Below are positions 16,000-24,724 of a stretch of DNA of 61,695 bases, one piece after another; position 1 is the first letter of the stretch; each line of letters opens with the position of its first letter. The stretch is from assembly GCF_004764705.1 (NCBI RefSeq), contig NZ_SHLX01000043.1, positions 1 through 61,695 on the forward strand, given 5' to 3'. Source of the DNA: Paenibacillus cymbidii (GTDB lineage: Bacteria > Bacillota > Bacilli > Paenibacillales > NBRC-103111). A program made the translations under genes and the position numbers. The notes beneath the pieces were generated by a model. That model was not told the DNA's origin. It worked only from the letters and a program-made list of their open reading frames with translations, and made no database searches.

Positions 16000-18270
16000 T
16001 CAGTGATTGTCCTCGAAAATCGTACGAACCGGCGCCGCGTGGATTTTGCGATAATCGCCCGGGGTAACGCCGACCTTGGTCTTGAATTGTTTGTTGAAAT
16101 AATGCGTCGTCTGAAAACCGACGTCTTCGGCAATTTCGAAAATTTTCTGGCTGGAATCGACCAACAGCCGCTTGGCCTGTTCGATCCGGTATTCGTTGAT
16201 ATAATCGATCGGCGATACCCCGGTCATAATTTTGAACAGCCGGCCGATGTGGTTGGGGCTCAAATGGATGCCGTCGGATATCATCGCCACCGACAAATTC
16301 GGGTTGGCGTAATGGGTTTGAATGAAGGCGACGATTTCGCCGATCCAGAAGTTTTCCTTCGTATGGCGGCCGATATCGATCTGTCCGCTGATGTTGCCTA
16401 GCAGCGCCAGCAGCCATTGACGGACGGCGGTCTGGTTGTTCAGCCGCAGCAATTCCTCATACAGATTGCGGTCCGCCAGTCCGATCGCGGTTCGGTCGAC
16501 GCCATTGCGATCGATAAAATCGCTTACATAATACAGGAAGCCGACCAGATGCTCCTGGATGGACCGGAAGCTGCCCAGTCCGGCCAACGCGTTCAAATAG
16601 GCGGCAAGTTCCTGCTCCACGGCTTGTTTGTCGCCGGCGATCAGCAGGTTGTCCCATTTTTCCGGGTGAATGCTGACTTTGGCAGCGCCGCTCTCCGCCT
16701 GGTTCGTCTGATCGCTCAAATTCAGAATCATGCCGCTGCCAAGGCTGAACCGGTGATTCAGCAAGGCCAGCAGCTTCTTGACGGTCAGCGACACTTCCGC
16801 CGGCTCCCCGCCGCACATCCCGATGGCAAACGAGAGCGAAATTCGCAGCTGTCCGTCGATATAATCCTGCAGCTTTTTGCAGGCCTCATAAGCCGATTTG
16901 TAGCAGGCGCGCTCCTCGGCCGGCGTATGCCTGTACATCAGCAGACACCAGCGGTTGTTTTCCAGCTCCGCCAGATGGACGTCTTTTTCGCCCTGCCATT
17001 CGGTTTCCAAATAGTAGTTGATCGCGAGCCGCAACGCCTGCATGTGCTGCGCGGCATCCTGCGGCAGCGAATCGTTTTCGACGACGGCGATGCCGAATCC
17101 GGCGGCCGGCAGCGTTAGCTGCAGCATTTTGGCATGGGGGGCCGGGTCGTTCGTTTCCCCGATCCGTCCGCCGAGCAGCATCGCGTGGAACCGCTCCCGC
17201 ATTTGCGGCAAAAACCGCTCGTAAGCGGCGTTCATCGACTTATGCTCGCTCAGCATCCGGTCGAGCTGCGCCTGCATGTCCTTCCAGCCCGGCTTGGCGG
17301 CAGCGTTCTCCTTGCCCTGGAAAGAGGCCCGGATGACCTGCACGATATAATTGAGCGGCTTGGCCACATACCCGGACACCCCGTACGCGATCAGAAAACC
17401 GATGATCAGGACGCACAACGAGGCGAACAGGATGATGCGAACGTTGAGCTTCTCCGCTGCGAACAGCTCGTTTTCCTTAAGCGAGTGGACCAGATAGCCG
17501 TTCAAATAATTCGTTTTTTGCATCAGCAGCAGGGTGTCGCTCCCGTCGATCCGGAGGCGGCTGTAGCCGGACTCGGCGCCGGTCGCCTCCCGTTTCGCCA
17601 GCTGACCGACCTCGTCCGTCACCGCCTGCGGATAACGTCCGGAAGCGGCGAACCCGGCGTCGATGAAGGAGATGCCGTCGGCGCCGGCGCCGGTTATTTT
17701 AGCCAGCAGCCGGTCGACGTCGATATCGATCATCAGCATCGCCTGCTTCTCCATCGACTGGAACGGGTAACGAACGATCACCGAAGAAACCGGCTTGTCC
17801 GCGCCGTCGTCCGTCAGGCGGAACAGCACCTCCATGGATTGGTTCGAATGCTGCAGCACCTCTTTCCAATCAGGAGCGGCGAAGAAGTATTCGAGATCGG
17901 GATCGAACATCAGCGCCATATGCTCTGTCTGATAGACGTAGCGGATTTTGCCGATATTGGCGTTGGAGAGACGGATTTGCTGCATTTTGGCTATCAGGTC
18001 GATCTTCTGCACGGAGCCGATCGAACCGCTGTTCGAAATCGCCGATGTCGAGTCGCGAAACAGTTGATTGAGCCCGTACTCCTTCGCGTTTTCCAGCAAA
18101 TTTTCATACACCGTATCGATTTGCTGCGCATAGCCGCGCATGATGAGCTGCTGCGTTTCGATTTTGGCCGTCTTCGATTCCGTGACATTTTTGGTATAGG
18201 CAAAATAACAGAGCAGCTCCCCGGGCAAAATCGCCAGCAGCGCCAGAATCACAATCAATCGAGCTCTCAA
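16000..18270 (-). CDS. Membrane-anchored AraC-family regulator (YesS-like)
   Basis: About 756 residues. Two membrane helices (RLIVILALLAILPGELLCYF and, after an extracellular sensor of about 260 residues, IILFASLCVLIIGFLIAYGV) are followed by a cytoplasmic linker. The C-terminal AraC double HTH contains LSVAMISDGIHLSPNHIGRL and KIFEIAEDVGFQTTHYFNKQ. Such regulators sense extracellular glycan pieces and activate the linked importer. The first possible start is a TTG overlapping the permease stop; the TTG eight codons later is chosen because AGGGGGG precedes it. Likely activator of the two matching promoters described at 21.8 and 27.0 kb. Confidence 0.88.
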   Translation of the reverse strand: MRARLIVILALLAILPGELLCYFAYTKNVTESKTAKIETQQLIMRGYAQQIDTVYENLLENAKEYGLNQLFRDSTSAISNSGSIGSVQKIDLIAKMQQIRLSNANIGKIRYVYQTEHMALMFDPDLEYFFAAPDWKEVLQHSNQSMEVLFRLTDDGADKPVSSVIVRYPFQSMEKQAMLMIDIDVDRLLAKITGAGADGISFIDAGFAASGRYPQAVTDEVGQLAKREATGAESGYSRLRIDGSDTLLLMQKTNYLNGYLVHSLKENELFAAEKLNVRIILFASLCVLIIGFLIAYGVSGYVAKPLNYIVQVIRASFQGKENAAAKPGWKDMQAQLDRMLSEHKSMNAAYERFLPQMRERFHAMLLGGRIGETNDPAPHAKMLQLTLPAAGFGIAVVENDSLPQDAAQHMQALRLAINYYLETEWQGEKDVHLAELENNRWCLLMYRHTPAEERACYKSAYEACKKLQDYIDGQLRISLSFAIGMCGGEPAEVSLTVKKLLALLNHRFSLGSGMILNLSDQTNQAESGAAKVSIHPEKWDNLLIAGDKQAVEQELAAYLNALAGLGSFRSIQEHLVGFLYYVSDFIDRNGVDRTAIGLADRNLYEELLRLNNQTAVRQWLLALLGNISGQIDIGRHTKENFWIGEIVAFIQTHYANPNLSVAMISDGIHLSPNHIGRLFKIMTGVSPIDYINEYRIEQAKRLLVDSSQKIFEIAEDVGFQTTHYFNKQFKTKVGVTPGDYRKIHAAPVRTIFEDNH

Positions 18271-18290
18271 GGACGGTCCCCCCTCTATAG

Positions 18291-19142
18291 TCAACCTTTG
18301 ACCGAACCGACGATAATGCCCTTAATGAAGTATTTCTGGACGAACGGATACAGGACGGCGACGGGAAACGTGGCGACGATGAGTGTGGCCATCTTGATCG
18401 ATTCGGGAGAAATGGTAACGAGATCGCCGGCGCCGATGCCCATCATCGTCTCCATATTGTTCGCTTCCATAATCAAGTTGCGCAGCAGCACCTGCAGCGG
18501 CCACAAATCGCTTTGGCGAATATACAGCAGGACGGAAAACCATTCGTTCCAGTGATAAACGGCGTAAAACAACGAAATCGTCGCGATGACGGGCTTCGAC
18601 ATCGGCAGAATGATCCGGAACAGGATGGTGGTGTCCGTTGCGCCGTCCATCTTCCCCGATTCCTCGACGGAAGCGGGCAGCTCCATGAAAAAGTTGCGCA
18701 GCAAGATAACGTAAAAGGCGTTGATGAGCGACGGAATGATCATGGCCAGAAACTGATTGGAAAAGCCGAGCGATGTGACGACGATGTAAGTCGGAATGAT
18801 GCCGCCGGAAAAGACCATCGTAAAAATGATCACCAGCATAATCGCCTTGCGCCCGGGCATTTCCCGTTTGGAGACGCCGTAAGCGAGCAGGACCGAGAAC
18901 AAAATGTTAAGCGCGACCCCGACGGCAGTCCGCCCCACGGAAATGGCAAACGAGTCGAAAAACCGGTTGTTGGCAAAAATAAGATTGTAGGTGCCCAGGG
19001 TAACTTTGCCCCAGCTCATGTGCGACAACACCGTTTCATTGGTCAGCGACACCGCGATCAAATAAGCGAAAGGAAACAGCACGCTGAGCGAAAACAGCAG
19101 CAGCAGCGCGTAGATAAGGCCCTGCGACAAGCGGCCTACCAT
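18291..19142 (-). CDS. Carbohydrate ABC transporter permease, LplC-like
   Basis: A protein of 283 residues with six predicted helices starting GLIYALLLLFSLSVLFPFAY. The EAA loop is EESGKMDGATDTTILFRIIL followed by PMSKP, where the ATPase docks. The C-terminus QKYFIKGIIVGSVKG is typical of the LplC/YtcP group. It overlaps the preceding permease gene by 7 bp, with its ribosome site GGAGGCGGAGACGTT inside that gene. The ATPase is not encoded here; a shared MsmX-type ATPase is usual in this family. Confidence 0.92.
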   Translation of the reverse strand: MVGRLSQGLIYALLLLFSLSVLFPFAYLIAVSLTNETVLSHMSWGKVTLGTYNLIFANNRFFDSFAISVGRTAVGVALNILFSVLLAYGVSKREMPGRKAIMLVIIFTMVFSGGIIPTYIVVTSLGFSNQFLAMIIPSLINAFYVILLRNFFMELPASVEESGKMDGATDTTILFRIILPMSKPVIATISLFYAVYHWNEWFSVLLYIRQSDLWPLQVLLRNLIMEANNMETMMGIGAGDLVTISPESIKMATLIVATFPVAVLYPFVQKYFIKGIIVGSVKG

Positions 19143-20056
19143 AACGTCTCCGCCTCCAGCTTCCTGGCCAGCCGATTGGCCGCCATAATGAGGACGAAAG
19201 CCACAACGGATTTGAACAGCCCGACCGCGGCGGCGAAGCTGTAGTTGATGCGCAGGAGGCCTTCGCGGTACACGTAGGTGTCTATTATATCAGCTACCTG
19301 ATACACCTGTGGAGAATAGAGCAGAAATACCTGCTCGAAGCCCGCGTCGAGCAGATGGCCGACGTTCAGAATGAAGATGACGCTGATGATGTTGCGAATC
19401 GACGGCAGTGTAATGCCGATCGCCTGCCGGAAGCGGGAAGCGCCGTCCATCTGCGCCGCCTCGTACAGCTCGGGATTGATGCCGGCAATGGCCGCCAAAT
19501 AAATGATGCTCGCCCAGCCGACTTCCTTCCACATGCTGCTGGCGACAAGCGCGCTGCGAAAATATTCGTTCGACCCGAGAAACGATATCCGCTCCAACCC
19601 AAGCGCGGCGATCCAGTCGTTGACGATGCCGAAGGAAGGCGACAGCAGCAGCTGGAGAATGCCGGCAACAACGACCCAGGACAGGAAGTGGGGGAGATAG
19701 GATACCGTTTGCACGAACCGTTTGAACGCGGAATGCGTTACTTCGTTGATCAGCAGGGCGAGCAGGATCGGCGCGGGGAAGCCGAAGGCGATTTTGAGCG
19801 CGCTGATGATGATCGTATTGAACAGGATTTTGGAAAAATAATACGAGCCGAAAAATTTGTCGAAGTTCTCCATGCCGATCCACGGCGCGGTGAAAATGCC
19901 CTTGAAACCGTCCAGCGGACTGTAGTCTTTAAAGGCGATCAGCAGGCCGGACATCGGCAGGTAATGAAAGAGGGCGTAGTAGACGAGGCCCGGAAGCACC
20001 ATGAGATACATCGTTTTGTAGGACAACACCGTTCGCCATCGTTTGGCTGCCGTCAT
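19136..20056 (-). CDS. Carbohydrate ABC transporter permease, LplB-like
   Basis: A protein of 306 residues. It starts with a helix carrying MVLPGLVYYALFHYLPMSGL, the LplB/YtcJ signature. The EAA loop is INPELYEAAQMDGASRFRQA followed by IGITLPS, and the protein ends NRLARKLEAETLW. It forms the membrane channel with the LplC-like partner and is fed by the solute-binding protein encoded upstream. Start after GGAAAGGAACGTATCTT. Confidence 0.92.
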   Translation of the reverse strand: MTAAKRWRTVLSYKTMYLMVLPGLVYYALFHYLPMSGLLIAFKDYSPLDGFKGIFTAPWIGMENFDKFFGSYYFSKILFNTIIISALKIAFGFPAPILLALLINEVTHSAFKRFVQTVSYLPHFLSWVVVAGILQLLLSPSFGIVNDWIAALGLERISFLGSNEYFRSALVASSMWKEVGWASIIYLAAIAGINPELYEAAQMDGASRFRQAIGITLPSIRNIISVIFILNVGHLLDAGFEQVFLLYSPQVYQVADIIDTYVYREGLLRINYSFAAAVGLFKSVVAFVLIMAANRLARKLEAETLW

Positions 20057-20087
20057 AAGATACGTTCCTTTCCGTTAGGATAAAGGC

Positions 20088-20130
20088 GGGAATCGCCGCC
20101 ATTCCATCGTGGGCGGCAGCGATTCCCGTC
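20088..20130 (-). terminator. Intra-operon hairpin between binding protein and permeases
   Basis: The stem CGGGAATCGC with CGCC continues to GGCG and a GCGATTCCCG arm, followed on the minus strand by TTTAT. It lies between the binding-protein stop and the permease start. It is probably a partial terminator or 3-prime stabiliser that keeps binding-protein mRNA more abundant than permease mRNA. Confidence 0.6.
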
Positions 20131-20140
20131 TGTTGGCCGA

Positions 20141-21697
20141 TTACAGTCCCTTGCTCTTGTAGAACTTGTTCTTCTCGGCGATCAGATCGTTCAAGCCGAT
20201 TTTTTTCCACGTTTCGATGAAGCTGTCCCAGCTGTCGACCGGATCTTCGCCCATCACGACGCGAATGAACTTCTCTTTCTTCGCTTTGTCGATGTCGGCG
20301 CCGTATTTTTTGCGCGATTCCAGCGTCGACTCATTCAGCAGCAGCTTGTTGTCGAGGTACGGATAGTCTTTGAGTTTGGGGGACACGTCGCCGTACTTCA
20401 TATAGAGCTCGAAGCGCGCATCCTGGGCAATTTCCGTTGTCGTCGCGTTAAGCGGCAGATCGATATACTGCAGCGCTGCCGGAGCGTATTCGTCGTTCGG
20501 GTTTTCCGCCGCCTTCAGCTTATAGATCAGCTTGTCCTTGTCGATGACATCGTAGTTTATGCCCGGCAATCCTCTGCGAACGACGCTATAGTCAATCTTG
20601 TTCGAGATCGACCAGTCCAGGTAGCGAATCATGCCTTCCGGATTCGGCGCTTTGGCGTTCAAGACGAAGGCGCCCGAGGGCTGCGTCAAGGCCGGCACGC
20701 CGAGGTCGACATCTCCCTTGAGCTGTACCGCTTCAAAGGTCATATCGGGATAGGTTTCCAGTGTTTTGCTGAAATCGAGGAAGAAAGAGTTGGAGAACCA
20801 CGTGAGCGTCGACCCGATCATATTCCGTACGCCGAACTGGTTCAGGTTGCGGTTGACGAACGTTTCCGGGTTGATCAGCTCCATCTTGTGCCAATTTTGC
20901 AGCGTGGCCAAATATTTCTTGTAGTTCGGATGCATTTCCGGCGGCAGGTACGTGCCGTCGCTGCTCTTCCACCAGTTGATGCCGTCAGGCAAGAAGTACC
21001 CGAGCATCGTGTAGTCGGTTTGTTCGTAATCGATGAAGAGCGGATACAGCTTCGCTTGCTGGCCGGTCAACGCGGAGCCGTTCGTTTTGAAGGCGACCAG
21101 CGCGTCCTCGTATTCCTTGATCGTCGTCGGCGTCTTCAGGTTCAGCTTCTTCAGCCAGTCGGTGCGAATCATCGGCGAATAACGATGGACCTCGGAGGCG
21201 CTCGGCACGCCGTAAATTTTGCCGTCCGAGCCTTTGGCCCAGTCCCATAGCTCCGGGGCGATGTTTTTTTTCAGGTTCGGGCCGTACTTGGCGATTAAGT
21301 CGTCCAGCGGCAGCACCGATTTTTTGGCGATCATGTCCGTCAACTGAATCATCGATACTTTGACGCCGTCCACCTTCTCGCCGGACGCTTGCATCAGATT
21401 AAACGTCTCCACCTGATCGTTGCCGAACACAAGCTTGACCTCGACGCCCGATTTCTCCTTGGCATAGTCGATGACTTTCTTGTTGCCGGGTTTGTCTTGA
21501 GCGGCGGGGCGGGTGACGATGACGGTGCCGTAGTCCTTTTTGTCCGCCGGTTTGGCGGAAGCGGGCGAGCTTGCCGCCGCGGATGCGGACGGTGATGCGG
21601 ACGGAGTTGCGGCTTGTTTGCCGGAGCAAGCGGCGGCAAGCGAAGCGACGAGGATGAGTGCCGAAGCGCCGGTCATGCGTTTTTTCAGATGGATCAC
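20141..21697 (-). CDS. Extracellular solute-binding lipoprotein, LplA-like
   Basis: About 518 residues. The lipobox SLAAACSGK gives lipid attachment at Cys24, followed by an Ala/Ser/Pro tether. The mature part has VKLVFGNDQVETFNLMQASG and LPLDDLIAKYGPNLKKNIAP, as in family 1 sugar-binding proteins of Paenibacillaceae. The GTG start is supported by AAAAGGGGAACGAAAC; an ATG 21 codons upstream overlaps the promoter transcript start zone and lacks a ribosome site. It captures the substrate of the LplB/LplC importer downstream. Confidence 0.9.
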   Translation of the reverse strand: MIHLKKRMTGASALILVASLAAACSGKQAATPSASPSASAAASSPASAKPADKKDYGTVIVTRPAAQDKPGNKKVIDYAKEKSGVEVKLVFGNDQVETFNLMQASGEKVDGVKVSMIQLTDMIAKKSVLPLDDLIAKYGPNLKKNIAPELWDWAKGSDGKIYGVPSASEVHRYSPMIRTDWLKKLNLKTPTTIKEYEDALVAFKTNGSALTGQQAKLYPLFIDYEQTDYTMLGYFLPDGINWWKSSDGTYLPPEMHPNYKKYLATLQNWHKMELINPETFVNRNLNQFGVRNMIGSTLTWFSNSFFLDFSKTLETYPDMTFEAVQLKGDVDLGVPALTQPSGAFVLNAKAPNPEGMIRYLDWSISNKIDYSVVRRGLPGINYDVIDKDKLIYKLKAAENPNDEYAPAALQYIDLPLNATTTEIAQDARFELYMKYGDVSPKLKDYPYLDNKLLLNESTLESRKKYGADIDKAKKEKFIRVVMGEDPVDSWDSFIETWKKIGLNDLIAEKNKFYKSKGL

Positions 21698-21766
21698 GTT
21701 TCGTTCCCCTTTTCTTCTCGATTGTGTTCGGAATCCGGCAATGAAGAAGCGAAACTGCATGTCTTC

Positions 21767-21826
21767 ATCATAGTGCCCGGATTCGCCGTTTGGATATAAA
21801 ACAAATCCGCTTTTTCTAACAAAATC
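21767..21826 (-). promoter_or_regulatory. Candidate AraC-activated promoter of the importer operon
   Basis: Reading the minus strand: GTTAGAAA, then GATTTGTT and TATATCC, then 26 bp further TATGAT as a -10 (21767-21772). There is no good -35 hexamer at 17 bp. The same elements at identical spacing occur upstream of the hydroxyacid dehydrogenase at 26,941. The -10 lies 70 bp before the GTG. Poor -35 plus an upstream conserved block fits activation by an AraC regulator. Confidence 0.6.
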
Positions 21827-21952
21827 AGATTGTTATAGCCTTCTGTGATCATTCCTCCTGATTTTGCATGAAAAGTTACCGCTAACGCCGGGCCAACGTC
21901 GTGAGTGTGCTACGATAGAAGCTTTGCTTACAAGTTTTGCGCAAACAACCGC

Positions 21953-23323
21953 TCACCACAGCTTTTCGTAGCGTCCGCGCCAGAAGGTGGCCAGATACGT
22001 GGCCGGCATTTCGCTGCTCAGCACGTTGTTCATATAGGCGAGCTCGGGAATGAGCTGCTTGCCGTCCGGGTCGTAAAACCAGCGGATGCGCACGTCGTCG
22101 ACGCTGTCCATCAGTCTGAGCGCGAGCCGTTTGGCATCGTCCGCGATCGATGGCGCGCGCAGGGCGGCGATCACTGAAACCGCCATGAACCGGCTGAGCG
22201 GCTCCATCCACCTTGCCTGCGACGTATACGAGAAGAACGGTTTGCCGAGCGGCCGTTCGGCCTCCGGCAGCCGCGGCGTGATCGGCGCAGGGCGCCACGA
22301 CTCGTCATACGCGTTGTAGATGAAGTAGTAGTAAGGCAGCAGATCGTCGCCGATGCCGAGGCTCCAGACGGACCACCATTTCACCAGCGTCGGCTCCAGC
22401 TTCTCCTTCATCCAGTCAGGACTCAGCTGCGCGATGATTTCCGCCGCCTTGGCGACGAATTTGCCGTGAATCGTCGACTCCCAGCACAAATACTCGCCAT
22501 CCTGCAGCTGCCCTTCCAGCAGCTTGTTGAACGTGCGGATCGTCTCCTCGCGGTTCGGAATCGGCACGCCGTGCAGGACCCGGTTTTTCCAGGCGTCCTG
22601 ATTGTTCTCGTGATGCCAGCGGGATTGCTCCATAAAATAGCCGGCTTCCCGCAAATGCACTTCGTTGCCGCTGAACCGGTACGCCATCAGGTTGATCATC
22701 AGCACGACCGAATTGAACGCGAGCCGGTCTACCTTGTAATTGCGCGTTGAGGTGAAGTAGATGATCTGGTAGTCGATGCTGCGCCAATAATCGGCGAAAG
22801 CGATCAGCATCGTTTCGATCTTGCGGCGATGCGGTTCGGGCGCGATGCCGTGGTAGAGGAACAGCCCGACGGAGGCGTCGAGGTACTGGTCGCCGCTCGT
22901 CTGCTCGGACAGCCGGAAACCGTACGGCTTGCCCATCCAGCCGGGTTTGCCGGCTTGTTCGCCGAGCGCGTAGATCAGCTCCAGCGAACGGAACGCTTTG
23001 CCGGCTTGTTCAAGTGCCGCTTCGTCGCCGGTCGCCTTGTAGCGGTACACCTGCGAAGCGAGGTAAATGCCCGACGTCGTGATCGAGTTTTCGTTGTTCA
23101 GCAGTTCCCATTGACCCTGGAGCGGATAGCGCCACCGGTCGAAACGTTCGGTCTCCGCGCCAACGCAGTCCTTCGGCTCGAACGGCCGGATTTGTTCGCC
23201 GTCGATTTTCATCAGGGAATACATGATTCCCGACTCGTCGAAAATGACGGCTTCGTAGAGCGCCTGAATCCGGTTCGCTTTGGCCTCCAGGGGGAGGTGT
23301 TTCAATTGCTGCAAGGCTTCCAT
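21953..23323 (-). CDS. Unknown protein, paralogue of the next gene upstream (copy 2)
   Basis: A protein of 456 residues without signal peptide or membrane helix. It is similar to the adjacent 451-residue protein along the whole length. Shared blocks include IMYSLMKIDGEQIRPFEP, NENSITTSGIYLASQVYRY, AFRSLELIYALG, GWMGKPYGFRLSEQTSGDQY, WESTIHGKFVA, LVKWWSVWSLGI and NNVLSSEMPATYLATFWRGR. The Trp/Tyr-rich helical repeats recall (alpha/alpha) toroid glycoside hydrolases or lyases, but the family is not recognised. Acidic residues in QTSGDQYLD could be catalytic. The surroundings point to glycan breakdown in the cytoplasm. Confidence 0.7.
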   Translation of the reverse strand: MEALQQLKHLPLEAKANRIQALYEAVIFDESGIMYSLMKIDGEQIRPFEPKDCVGAETERFDRWRYPLQGQWELLNNENSITTSGIYLASQVYRYKATGDEAALEQAGKAFRSLELIYALGEQAGKPGWMGKPYGFRLSEQTSGDQYLDASVGLFLYHGIAPEPHRRKIETMLIAFADYWRSIDYQIIYFTSTRNYKVDRLAFNSVVLMINLMAYRFSGNEVHLREAGYFMEQSRWHHENNQDAWKNRVLHGVPIPNREETIRTFNKLLEGQLQDGEYLCWESTIHGKFVAKAAEIIAQLSPDWMKEKLEPTLVKWWSVWSLGIGDDLLPYYYFIYNAYDESWRPAPITPRLPEAERPLGKPFFSYTSQARWMEPLSRFMAVSVIAALRAPSIADDAKRLALRLMDSVDDVRIRWFYDPDGKQLIPELAYMNNVLSSEMPATYLATFWRGRYEKLW

Positions 23324-23348
23324 GGGGAGCGGCTCCTTTCCGTGACGT

Positions 23349-24704
23349 TTACCATAATCGTTCCAAACGGCCGCGCCAGAACGTAGCCAGGAAGGTCGCC
23401 GGCATCTCGCTGCTGAGCACGTTGTTCATATAATCCAGTTCGCGGATGATCTGGTTGCCGTCCGGATCGTACTGCCAACGCATCCGGACGTCGTCGACGC
23501 TGTCCATGATCCGCAGGGCGAGTGCTTGTGCTTCGTCCTTGACCGATGTCCCGTAGGAGGCGGCCAGTACGGAGGTGAACAGGAAGCGGCAGAGCGGCTC
23601 CATCCATCGCGACTGCGAGGCGTAGGAGATGAACGGATGGCCAAGCGGCCATTGATCCCGCGGCAGTCTTGGCGTCCGGGGAGCCGGGCGCCATTCGCCG
23701 GTAAGCGCGTTGACGATAAAATAGTAGTAAGGCAGCAGATCGTCATCGATGCCGAGACTCCATGTCGACCACCACTTGACCAGCGTCGGCTCCAGCTTGT
23801 CGCCCATCAGCTCGCGGTTCGTCAGGTAGACGATCTCCGCGCCGACGGCGACAAATTTGCTGTGGATCGTCGACTCCCAGCACAGATGCTCGCCGGGCTG
23901 CAGATGGCCTGCGACCAGCCGGTTGAACTTGCCGTCGGCGTCGTTGCCGGCCAGGTGCTTGTTGCGCCACTTGTCGACATTCGTTTCCTCGTGCCACAAC
24001 GCCCTGCCGATGAAAAACTCGGCCTCGCGCAAATGGACCGGATCGTGCGAAAAGGCGTAAGCCGCCGAGTTGATCGCGAGAAAAATCATGTTGTACGCAT
24101 GCTGCTCCAGTTTGTTGTCCCAGAAGGTGGTAATGTACACGATTTTGTAGTCGATGCTTCGCCAGTAATCGGCAAACCCGATGACCATTTGTTCGATCTT
24201 GCGTTTGTGCGGCTCCGGCGCGACGCGATGATAGGCGAAAAGCCCCCAGAGCGCGTCGAGATACTGATCGCCGCTCGTCTGGTCGGACAGCCGGAAGCCG
24301 TACGGTTTGCCCATCCAGCCGGGTCGGCCGTCCTGCACCCCGAAAGCGTAGATCAGCTCCAGGGAGCGAAACGCCTTGCCCGCTTGCTCGAGTGCGGCAG
24401 CATCGCCGGTCGCCTCGTAGCGATACGCTTGCGAAGCCAGGTAGATGCCGGACGTCGTGATCGAATTTTCGTTGTCCAGCATCGTCCAATGCCCTTCCGG
24501 CTTGATCCGCCACTGGCTGTAGTCGAACGTATCCCGGCCTGCAAAATCTTCGGGTGTGAACGGCCGGATGCGATCGCCGTCGATTTTCATCAGCGAGTAC
24601 ATAATGCCCGATTCATGGAAAATGACCCGCTCGTAAAACTGCTGGATCATCGCCGCTTTTTCCTCCAAAGTGGCGGCATGCTTCAGCGCTTGCAGCTCTT
24701 TCAT
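23349..24704 (-). CDS. Unknown protein, paralogue of the gene downstream (copy 1)
   Basis: A protein of 451 residues. It matches its neighbour from IMYSLMKIDGDRIRPFTP to the last SEMPATFLATFWRGRLERLW, so a tandem duplication is likely. Differences cluster around residues 180-240, where copy 1 has IVYITTFWDNKLEQHAYNMI and copy 2 IIYFTSTRNYKVDRLAFNSV, and this may alter substrate choice. The ATG of MKELQALKH follows GGTGGACAACGAG; the open frame continues upstream only because of GC-rich codon use. It sits 20 bp after the enolase-family gene. Confidence 0.7.
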   Translation of the reverse strand: MKELQALKHAATLEEKAAMIQQFYERVIFHESGIMYSLMKIDGDRIRPFTPEDFAGRDTFDYSQWRIKPEGHWTMLDNENSITTSGIYLASQAYRYEATGDAAALEQAGKAFRSLELIYAFGVQDGRPGWMGKPYGFRLSDQTSGDQYLDALWGLFAYHRVAPEPHKRKIEQMVIGFADYWRSIDYKIVYITTFWDNKLEQHAYNMIFLAINSAAYAFSHDPVHLREAEFFIGRALWHEETNVDKWRNKHLAGNDADGKFNRLVAGHLQPGEHLCWESTIHSKFVAVGAEIVYLTNRELMGDKLEPTLVKWWSTWSLGIDDDLLPYYYFIVNALTGEWRPAPRTPRLPRDQWPLGHPFISYASQSRWMEPLCRFLFTSVLAASYGTSVKDEAQALALRIMDSVDDVRMRWQYDPDGNQIIRELDYMNNVLSSEMPATFLATFWRGRLERLW

Positions 24705-24724
24705 CTCGTTGTCCACCTTCCCGC

